Assembly: GCA_018818365.1 (NCBI GenBank)
Contig: JAHISH010000265.1
Location: 1-6,800, forward strand
Source of the DNA: Candidatus Omnitrophota bacterium
Lineage (GTDB): Bacteria > Omnitrophota > Gorgyraeia > Gygaellales > Profunditerraquicolaceae
DNA: 6,800 nucleotides
Direction of reading: 5' to 3'
The translations under genes and the position numbers were made by a program. Under the pieces are notes generated by a model. That model saw only the letters and a list, made by a program, of their open reading frames with translations, had not been told where the DNA came from and made no database searches. Below, one piece after another: positions 1 to 5,912 of the stretch (the stretch's first letter is position 1; each line of letters opens with the position of its first letter).

Positions 1-1650
1 AAGAGCGAGAAATGCAATACTCCCCAATGTTATCACAAAGGTTTTTCGGAAAAACGGGTGCCATGGATACCAGACACGCGGAACTCTCAAATAAACAACA
101 GCAACCATTACCCCTATCATAACCCAGAAAAATGCGGGAAGTATGGTAAGATGAAAGGTCATTGAGAAAACTCCGTGTAAGATAATCACTGTGAACGCAA
201 CTATGAGTGCCCCCAACAAACGACGGACACTCTTTTCCTCCTCTTGAGAATACCTTCTTAAAAGAAAAGAAATAACGCTCATTAACCCTCCCAAGAATAC
301 GATTAGTCCGATTATCCCCGCACCAAAAGCAATACCGACATAGAGACTGTGCGGCGCGCTCCGAAGCAAGTTTTGTGCAATATCTACTGTCAGAAGAGGA
401 AAAACAAGACTGGGGCTGACCGCATATTGTGCAAGAATGTAATAATTATCAAAACCGACTCCCCACCAAGGATGATTATAAATAACGGTAGCGGAAGTTT
501 GTACACTGTATAAAGTAGACATATTTGACCAGGCATCGTTCCAACGAATATATACCTGGTGCGGAATGAAAAACGGTAGCGATAAGAGAATAATCCATAG
601 GAGTATCATTCCCCCGCGCTTATGCGGCCACCGGAAATGTCGGTGACATACCCGTGAGCGAAATACCAACCAAAAAAGTATCGCTAACACAAGACTCATG
701 GCACAAAGTCGAGAATTCGTTAATACGAAGATCCCCATCCCAATGCCAATCAACCCTTTCACGGGAATGCGGAGCACGCGAGGCATCGATGATATCGTTC
801 CGACAGCGAAAGCCCCTACTACTGCCAGAAATGCCGCAATTGAATTAGGATGGATAGTAGGAGGCATGCCCCGATTGCCGATCCCCAGACGGATTGGTAC
901 TAACGATAATAGCTTTATATATATCGGGTTCTGAACTAACGTCCTGCACGCCAATAGTAAAATAAGCACCCCAAGGAACCAATAAGCGGACAAAAAAAGC
1001 ATAACCTGGCGCCACTGGCTCGTATGATTGGCAATTAAGAACGCAATACAAAAGAAATTTGTCATCACTGCAACCTGAGAAAAACTCAAGAAAGGACAAC
1101 GGGCGTGAGCCGAGGCGATAGCAGCAATAAAAATGAATGCCGCAAACCATACAAAAATAGCAATTCCACGGACAGAGAGCCCTTGCTCTTGTGCGCACTC
1201 TTCTCCCCAAAGCAAAAACAAATACAGCGCTGCTATATGCAGCAACGCAAATTCGGTTCCTGTCAGACGTGCGACAAAGATGCGGAATGAATACACAATC
1301 CACACCACAATGCCTGCATCAATGACACGGCTCCCCGAACAACCATACCAGAGCACGAAGGTCGCTAAAACATAATAGGTGAGTTCATAATAAATGACCG
1401 GGATCCCATACGGGAAACGGATATTGTGCACTGTCTGCAGGAAACTTATAGCAACAAGGAAAATTACATCGGGGTTGACACATCCACCTGATTGCTTCCG
1501 TCTCAAACGGAAACCGTACACAAAAAGCCAAATGAACCCCGTTATCGCTCCCATCCGCGCCATCTCCTGTCGTAATGCTCCTAGAGAAATAAGACAACTC
1601 AATACCACTATCACACTGACAGAAGCGAAAAGGATACGAAATGCTTTCAT
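1..1650 (-). CDS. O-antigen ligase/polymerase-family membrane protein (Wzy_C/WaaL-like), C-terminus outside window
   Basis: The frame is open for 550 codons from the ATG at 1648-1650 to the left edge with no stop, so the C-terminus is missing. The protein is strongly hydrophobic, with about 13-14 likely membrane segments. Family marks are His-Pro-Asn at about residues 266-268, Asn-Ser-Arg at 312-314, a Gly-Val-Gly at 397-399 that opens the large periplasmic loop, and Pro-His-Ser at 433-435 followed by a membrane segment with AGIIG. The Pro-His is like the His of WaaL ligases. It probably joins or polymerises undecaprenyl-linked glycan at the periplasmic face. The chosen ATG overlaps the stop of the upstream WecG-like gene as ATGA, the pattern seen at two other junctions. 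An in-frame ATG at 1660-1662 would add four residues. Neither has a clear Shine-Dalgarno. It is already longer than the 416-residue relative upstream, and a further membrane segment starts near residue 537. Whether it is a ligase or a polymerase cannot be decided from sequence. Confidence 0.85.
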   Translation of the reverse strand, partial: MKAFRILFASVSVIVVLSCLISLGALRQEMARMGAITGFIWLFVYGFRLRRKQSGGCVNPDVIFLVAISFLQTVHNIRFPYGIPVIYYELTYYVLATFVLWYGCSGSRVIDAGIVVWIVYSFRIFVARLTGTEFALLHIAALYLFLLWGEECAQEQGLSVRGIAIFVWFAAFIFIAAIASAHARCPFLSFSQVAVMTNFFCIAFLIANHTSQWRQVMLFLSAYWFLGVLILLLACRTLVQNPIYIKLLSLVPIRLGIGNRGMPPTIHPNSIAAFLAVVGAFAVGTISSMPRVLRIPVKGLIGIGMGIFVLTNSRLCAMSLVLAILFWLVFRSRVCHRHFRWPHKRGGMILLWIILLSLPFFIPHQVYIRWNDAWSNMSTLYSVQTSATVIYNHPWWGVGFDNYYILAQYAVSPSLVFPLLTVDIAQNLLRSAPHSLYVGIAFGAGIIGLIVFLGGLMSVISFLLRRYSQEEEKSVRRLLGALIVAFTVIILHGVFSMTFHLTILPAFFWVMIGVMVAVVYLRVPRVWYPWHPFFRKTFVITLGSIAFLAL

Positions 1651-2408
1651 GATTTCAGACATAGGCGTCGCATATGTATAGCGAGTACTCGATACATAAA
1701 AATCAGATTGCCTAAAAGATATCTACTGACTAGTCGCTTCGGATCTTGGATGCCAAGATATAACCACTCCAGACCGCTCACGCGTATCCACGAAGGAGTA
1801 TCTTGTAGGTAACCCGCGAATATCTTAAAAAGTCCCCCCACCCCCCAGGATAGATTCGACTCAAGATTATTACGATTGCGCAATATCCATTTTTCTTGTT
1901 TGGGAACTCCCAGACCAACCAATATGATATCTGGCCGCGCGGCATTAATCTTATTGATGACATCCTTTTCTTGACTTTCCGTAAAGTACCCGTGATGACT
2001 CCCTACCACGAATAATCCCTTTGTCCTTAGTGCCGCATCTGCTTTCCCGATTGTCTCTGGCGTTTCCCCTAACAAGAAAATGGAAATCTTCCGATTTCGA
2101 AACTCCTCGGCAAGAAAATCAAAAATATCCATTATATTGACTCTCGCGGGGATAGGAATGCCGCAGAGACGCCCGCCCCAAACCACCCCCTGCCCTCCCG
2201 CATAAACTAAATCCGCACTGTTAAGAACTGCCCGATATTCTACATCGCGCGAAGCGATATTGACACAATGGGCGTTTAGATAAAACGCGGTGCGAGGACG
2301 ACCCACGCCTTGGGTCGCATAGTTGACTAATAACGTAATAATCTCTTTTCTATCAACTAGGTTTATATTGATGCCCAAAAAAGATGCCTTTTTGCTGGTA
2401 TCGTTCAT
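1647..2408 (-). CDS. WecG/TagA/CpsF-family glycosyltransferase-like protein with altered active site
   Basis: This 253-residue protein covers the full length of the WecG/TagA/CpsF family (GT26), whose members transfer ManNAc-type sugars to an undecaprenyl-diphosphate-linked acceptor at the inner membrane face. Recognisable elements are YLNAHCVN (43-50), ADLVY (65-69), GQGVVW (72-77), ARV (88-90), FLLGE (111-115), HHGYF (138-142), GVPKQEKW (167-174), WGVGGLF (188-194) and GLEWLY (212-217). Spacing matches TagA as I recall it: Asn39, Asp65 and Arg83 fall on Asn45, Gly71 and Arg89. The usual catalytic Asp is therefore Gly. Lys195 replaces the common Asp after VGG-F, and Leu218 replaces the common Arg after EWLY. 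It may be inactive, or it may use another residue. The ATG at 2406-2408 is preferred over one at 2472-2474 because it has a good GGGAG ribosome site and overlaps the upstream stop as ATGA, and because the longer N-terminus does not resemble the family. Family assignment is firm; activity is uncertain. Confidence 0.9.
   Translation of the reverse strand: MNDTSKKASFLGININLVDRKEIITLLVNYATQGVGRPRTAFYLNAHCVNIASRDVEYRAVLNSADLVYAGGQGVVWGGRLCGIPIPARVNIMDIFDFLAEEFRNRKISIFLLGETPETIGKADAALRTKGLFVVGSHHGYFTESQEKDVINKINAARPDIILVGLGVPKQEKWILRNRNNLESNLSWGVGGLFKIFAGYLQDTPSWIRVSGLEWLYLGIQDPKRLVSRYLLGNLIFMYRVLAIHMRRLCLKS
2172..2199 (-). other. Potential G-quadruplex motif inside the WecG-like gene
   Basis: The coding strand carries five runs of three or more G within 28 bases (2199-2197, 2195-2193, 2190-2186, 2179-2176, 2174-2172), separated by loops of 1, 2, 6 and 1 bases. 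This meets the usual G3+N1-7 definition. It would be present in both the non-template DNA and the mRNA. It encodes residues 71-79 and their flanks, the segment where the family's catalytic Asp is replaced by Gly71. Folding is a prediction only. Confidence 0.4.
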
Positions 2409-3655
2409 GCTTCTCCCGCAATCGCCGAAAGAATCCCTGTATACCACCAGAATAAATAGTTCGGTCCCATCCAATAGAGCGTATCATAGGTCAAGAAATT
2501 ACAAAGAAACCCACAAAATCCCGCAAAAAAAAATAAACGCACGTACTCTTTCCCCTGGCCTGATACTATCTTTTTATACGCTTTTATTAATAACGCTACC
2601 ACAAATCCCACAAACGCCACAAATCCCACCACTCCTGTCTCCGCTAAGAAAGTAAGAAACATAGAGTCTGCGACTTTATCAGCAACAGCATACTGCGCAA
2701 ACGTATGGGGCCGAGATACATCAAAAAGATCCCTAAAGTGGCCCAGCCCCGCGCCAAAGATACTATGGGATCTGAACATATTTACCGCGGCAAGAAAGCG
2801 ATCAAACCCGTATATTGTCTGAGAAACACCGCGCGCATACAACCCATGAATACTAAATGGGTAGGCCGGAATAAACCCCTGCTCGTAAAGAAACGAACTG
2901 CCCACAATAACTATTATTACTGCGAAAAACAACAAAAGAAACAGCACGCCTTTCCTTTTTCCTGACGACAACAAAATCATCAGCGCACACGCTACCACCA
3001 GGCTTACCAGTGCCCCTCGGGAGAAAGTCAAGATCACCACCATGCCCATGAACACGATAGCAACAAAAGCGCACCGTTTATACGACCGTACTATTTCCTT
3101 CCTGAACCAAAGAACCGCAAGTGGTATCATCACGGCCAGATAAGTCCCTAACGCCGCCGGGTGGGATTGAGTTGAAAAGATCCTTCTTCCCCGAAAAAGT
3201 GTATAGTAAAGATTGGGGAAAAATGATTCGTACAATATATTGCGTCTGGCAATGAATTCAACAAGACCAATCAACGCAACTACCGAAGCGATGGCGCAAG
3301 AGATTCTCAAGAGTAAAATAACCCGCCCTTTGTCAAAAGAGCATTTCGCAAGAAAATAAATAAGTGGAGCCGGCAAAAAGAAATACGCAAAATATTTTAA
3401 TGCCAATAAACGCTGTTCTGCAAAACCAACGCCTAAGAGAATACTTGCCCAAAACAACCAAAATACTTTATCTTCTTTAATCTGTGCCCAAAACGTTTTC
3501 TCTTTTCCACGCATAAGATTCCACATTACCATAGCTCCCACAGGCAAGAATATAAACCTCCCCCCGCGCACCAATAGCGGGGCCAAGAAAGAAATCCATA
3601 TAAAAAGAACTGTGATTACAAAAGAGTTGTGTGGTGTTCCCTGCGCCGTTGTCAT
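2405..3655 (-). CDS. O-antigen ligase/polymerase-family membrane protein (Wzy_C-like), complete
   Basis: This 416-residue polytopic protein has about 12 predicted membrane segments and one larger hydrophilic loop at about residues 255-330, the usual layout of the O-antigen ligase/polymerase family. Visible motifs are TQSHPAALGTYLAV (162-175), TFSRG (210-214), IFGAGLGHF (299-307) before the loop end, and ADSMFLTFLAETG (329-341) leading into the next membrane segment. In WaaL-type ligases the last motif often begins Pro-His-Asn; here the aligned residues are Ala-Asp-Ser. That variant is, as I recall, common in Wzy-like members and argues mildly for a polymerase. It would act on undecaprenyl-diphosphate-linked oligosaccharide in the periplasm. 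The ATG at 3653-3655 overlaps the GT4 stop as ATGA, and the gene's own stop overlaps the WecG-like start the same way, so translation is probably coupled. The ribosome site is weak (AAGAAG directly before ATG). The exact role (Wzy, WaaL or other glycan ligase) is not resolved. Confidence 0.9.
   Translation of the reverse strand: MTTAQGTPHNSFVITVLFIWISFLAPLLVRGGRFIFLPVGAMVMWNLMRGKEKTFWAQIKEDKVFWLFWASILLGVGFAEQRLLALKYFAYFFLPAPLIYFLAKCSFDKGRVILLLRISCAIASVVALIGLVEFIARRNILYESFFPNLYYTLFRGRRIFSTQSHPAALGTYLAVMIPLAVLWFRKEIVRSYKRCAFVAIVFMGMVVILTFSRGALVSLVVACALMILLSSGKRKGVLFLLLFFAVIIVIVGSSFLYEQGFIPAYPFSIHGLYARGVSQTIYGFDRFLAAVNMFRSHSIFGAGLGHFRDLFDVSRPHTFAQYAVADKVADSMFLTFLAETGVVGFVAFVGFVVALLIKAYKKIVSGQGKEYVRLFFFAGFCGFLCNFLTYDTLYWMGPNYLFWWYTGILSAIAGEA
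2413..2417 (-). promoter_or_regulatory. Ribosome binding site that decides the WecG-like start
   Basis: On the minus strand GGGAG sits four bases before the ATG at 2406-2408. It lies inside the end of the preceding membrane-protein gene. It is the clearest Shine-Dalgarno sequence in the window and supports this start over the in-frame ATG 22 codons upstream. The other starts appear to depend on overlap or close spacing with the previous gene. Confidence 0.6.
2599..2629 (-). repeat. Short direct repeat, 13 bp with an 18-bp period, in the first O-antigen ligase-family gene
   Basis: GTGGGATTTGTGG on the minus strand occurs at 2617-2629 and again at 2599-2611. The period is exactly six codons, giving a repeated Val-Gly-Phe-Val in the membrane segment at about residues 343-353. 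The reading frame is kept, so the repeat could have arisen by a small tandem duplication or by chance in a Gly/Val/Phe-rich helix. Confidence 0.5.
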
Positions 3656-4998
3656 CTTCTTGCTGCCATGAGACCTTGGTAAAAACCCTCTAATTCATAC
3701 GCATTCTCTACAATTCCTTTGACCTCGGGTATATTCTGTTTAAATTTTTCCAAAATCGAAGGATTACGACAGACCTCTTCCATCTTCTCCCTCAGATTCG
3801 AGGAATCTCCCGCTTCACAGAGTAACCCATTCACTCCGTCTTGGACGAACTCAGGGATACCTCCTATCCGGGAAGCGATAACCGGAATCTTATATGCAAA
3901 AGCCTCTTGGATAACCAACGGTGCATTCTCCTGCCAGGTCGAAGGAACAACAAGTAGGTCGGTATCTGCAAAGGCCTCAGATATTCTTTCGTGAGGAAGT
4001 TCCCCCATAAAGAGAATATTCGCATAGCAACCCCTTCTCTCTATCTGCCTAAGAAACCGTTCATATCCGGCGTAGGCATACCGCTTCCCGTAAATCCTCA
4101 ACTCAACAGGATACCCTGATAAACCGCGGAATGCCTCAATCATAATATCAACCCCTTTTGCCGGTAAAAGCGTCCCGATAAAGGAAAACCGCAGCTTCGA
4201 TGAAACTGCCCTCTGCGGAAACGTTCCCGATTGCCTTACAATACCATAGCGCGAAAGGAAGATCTTTTCCGCAGCGATCCCCGCACGCACGAACCGCTCC
4301 TGTATCGTCTGCGAAGGAGCAAAAAAGATATCAACGCCCTCCAAGGCATTGCGTATAGAACGATGCCGTATCCTTAACCGTTCGGGTATATTCCCCTTCG
4401 AAACAAACCCCTTCACATTCCTTCGCAAGAAAACGAGCATATCAACAGGAAAGACTTTCCGTAACGACTGATAGGCACGTACGAGCAAACCATGGGCAAA
4501 AAGACTATCCCCAAAACACCCCTGACATTGGTCATTAAACTCCGCTGCAGTGGTCCGTCTACAAACATCCCCTTTACTCGTACGCATATGCCACTGGGGA
4601 CAGATAAACCAATAGTCGTGCAGCGTACACACCACGGGAATATTCTTTTGTTTCGCTTGTTGTATAATCCCTATAGAAAGAGACGCCAAGTGGTGAATAT
4701 GCACCGCGTCGGGACGACTCTCCTCCAGGACTGCGGCAAAGGCACGGTCTACTGCACCATTAGTATAGGAATCTTCAAATCTCCGGTAGGCCGCGAGCGT
4801 ATTGTTAAGGGTATATACGTTCAGGTTTTCTTGCGTCTGACGCGCCAGATGATACTCCGGCTGTGAAGCATCTTTTATCCGAGAGAATATAAAAACTTGA
4901 TGGCGCCTGGCAAGCTCTCTGGCAAGGGTATAGGCGTATAGCTCCGTGCCGGACTGATGAAACGAAGGCAAATTATGGACGACGTGAAGGATCTTCAT
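3652..4998 (-). CDS. GT4-family glycosyltransferase (GT-B fold)
   Basis: This 448-residue protein has the two-domain layout of a retaining GT4 enzyme. The N-terminal acceptor domain begins MKILHVVHNLPSF with a Gly-Thr-Glu (17-19) at the substrate loop, HIHHLASLS (100-108) and TLHDYW (125-130). The C-terminal nucleotide-sugar domain starts near residue 270 with FIGTLLPAKG (273-282), then VVPSTWQENAPLVIQEAFAY with the E-x7-E pair Glu357/Glu365, and IGGIPEFVQDGVNGLL (378-393). A cysteine set at 133, 146, 158 and 161 follows the HDYW motif, an arrangement I remember in a subset of GT4 proteins. It likely adds a sugar to a lipid-linked oligosaccharide or LPS core in the cytoplasm; donor and acceptor are unknown. 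The ATG at 4996-4998 is chosen because the conserved N-terminus begins there. An in-frame GTG at 5041-5043 would add 15 residues without family character. The start overlaps the GT2 gene by 26 bases, and no good Shine-Dalgarno is visible. Confidence 0.92.
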   Translation of the reverse strand: MKILHVVHNLPSFHQSGTELYAYTLARELARRHQVFIFSRIKDASQPEYHLARQTQENLNVYTLNNTLAAYRRFEDSYTNGAVDRAFAAVLEESRPDAVHIHHLASLSIGIIQQAKQKNIPVVCTLHDYWFICPQWHMRTSKGDVCRRTTAAEFNDQCQGCFGDSLFAHGLLVRAYQSLRKVFPVDMLVFLRRNVKGFVSKGNIPERLRIRHRSIRNALEGVDIFFAPSQTIQERFVRAGIAAEKIFLSRYGIVRQSGTFPQRAVSSKLRFSFIGTLLPAKGVDIMIEAFRGLSGYPVELRIYGKRYAYAGYERFLRQIERRGCYANILFMGELPHERISEAFADTDLLVVPSTWQENAPLVIQEAFAYKIPVIASRIGGIPEFVQDGVNGLLCEAGDSSNLREKMEEVCRNPSILEKFKQNIPEVKGIVENAYELEGFYQGLMAARR

Positions 4999-5911
4999 AT
5001 ATGCACTGGGCAAATCTGCCCCCGTGATATTGGCCAACCACACCCCGCCAACACGTACCTATGAAGCTCCCTAGGCTACGGAACTTGTGTATAGCGACGG
5101 CATTACTCCGTAAAATCCCCGAAAAATCCCTGCAGATATACCATACAAAGTAACTCAAGGCAACACAGAGGCTATCGATTTTTTTTAATCCAAAGAGTTT
5201 ATACAGTGCCTGCGCGTGTACCTTGTTCTTTTGGTACCACTGCGGCGCCGTAAAATCATGGGAATGATAGACCACCGACAATGGCTCATAGACCAGCGTA
5301 AAACCTGCCTGAATCACCGTCTTCCCCCACGCCAGGTCTTCCGCAAAGTCGGTTTTCACAAAAGGGAATTGCTCCCCTATCTTCTTTCGTATGCATGAAG
5401 AGACATTGTCGAAATTACAGAGCGCATATTGCGCACCCGGAGAAAGACTCAAGAAATCTCGCGATACTTCAAGGCGATTCGTTAACTTTTTCTTCTTTGA
5501 CGTAAAAGCACGGTTTACGCGTAACTGCGTTAAAACAGTCGCATCTTTATGCGGAAGCTGGCAGGAATAGACCCCTGCGACACGCGCATCCTCGAATAAA
5601 TTATCTACTAAGGTCCTCATCCAATGCGTATCTGCGGGAACCGCATCAGCTCCTAAGAGCACTACTATTTCCCCCTGCGCAAGCGATACCCCGTAATTGC
5701 GCGTAAGGCCGTGGTTGAATTCTTCCTTGGCTATTTGATAGAGCCGTACCGGGAATCCCTTGATTATCTGGAGGGTCTTGTCGGTAGAACCGGAATCAAT
5801 CACGACCACTTCAAAATCAAAAGTGGCCTCTTGTGAAAAAACCGCTTCTAAGGTTTCCTTGATCCTTTTTTCTTCGTTCCTGGATAAAATGACTATTGAA
5901 ACTTTTGGCAT
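4973..5911 (-). CDS. GT2-family glycosyltransferase, rhamnosyltransferase-like
   Basis: This 312-residue enzyme has a GT-A fold. The N-terminus VSIVILSRNEE (4-14), VVVIDSGSTDKT (35-46) with Asp39, EEFNHGLTRNYG (63-74), and LLGADAVP (85-92) with Asp89 in the metal-binding DXD position are all typical of GT2. FAEDLAWG (189-196) supplies the acidic pair expected for the catalytic base (Glu191/Asp192), and YHSHDFT (215-221) is the usual downstream His motif. The F-N-H-G-x-T-R-N block is common in dTDP-rhamnosyltransferases, so rhamnose transfer is a reasonable but unproven guess. A hydrophobic, aromatic stretch at about 248-263 may associate with the membrane. It starts one base after the stop of the GT9 gene, without a strong ribosome site, so translation is probably coupled. 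It ends inside the GT4 gene. No catalytic residue looks lost. Confidence 0.92.
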   Translation of the reverse strand: MPKVSIVILSRNEEKRIKETLEAVFSQEATFDFEVVVIDSGSTDKTLQIIKGFPVRLYQIAKEEFNHGLTRNYGVSLAQGEIVVLLGADAVPADTHWMRTLVDNLFEDARVAGVYSCQLPHKDATVLTQLRVNRAFTSKKKKLTNRLEVSRDFLSLSPGAQYALCNFDNVSSCIRKKIGEQFPFVKTDFAEDLAWGKTVIQAGFTLVYEPLSVVYHSHDFTAPQWYQKNKVHAQALYKLFGLKKIDSLCVALSYFVWYICRDFSGILRSNAVAIHKFRSLGSFIGTCWRGVVGQYHGGRFAQCIYEDPSRRP

Positions 5912-5912
5912 C

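Noticed and set aside
845..1303. A 152-codon minus-strand open frame inside the left-edge membrane protein gene
   Set aside because: It lies in another frame of a gene that is continuously open for 550 codons with clear family motifs; its own translation is Cys-rich and without recognisable domain.
1385..1597. A 70-codon minus-strand open frame in the same off-frame register
   Set aside because: Shadow of the same membrane protein gene, with no ribosome site and no protein-like pattern.
2409..2474. N-terminal 22-codon extension of the WecG-like gene from an ATG at 2472-2474
   Set aside because: It overlaps the upstream gene by 70 bases, has no family-like residues, and the downstream ATG has a good ribosome site and an ATGA overlap.
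2323..2655. A 110-codon plus-strand open frame spanning the WecG-like/membrane protein junction
   Set aside because: Antisense shadow; its low-complexity Pro/Gln/Ile-rich end is the complement of the Gly/Val/Phe repeat of the real membrane helix.
409..2745. The pentapeptide AQYAV occurs in the periplasmic loop of both O-antigen ligase-family proteins
   Set aside because: The codons differ and the surrounding residues do not align at the same distance from the Gly-x-Gly motif, so it is most likely chance and not recent duplication or conversion.
4492..4866. A 124-codon plus-strand open frame opposite the GT4 gene
   Set aside because: Antisense to a well-supported gene with intact motifs; no domain, no ribosome site and no plus-strand neighbours.
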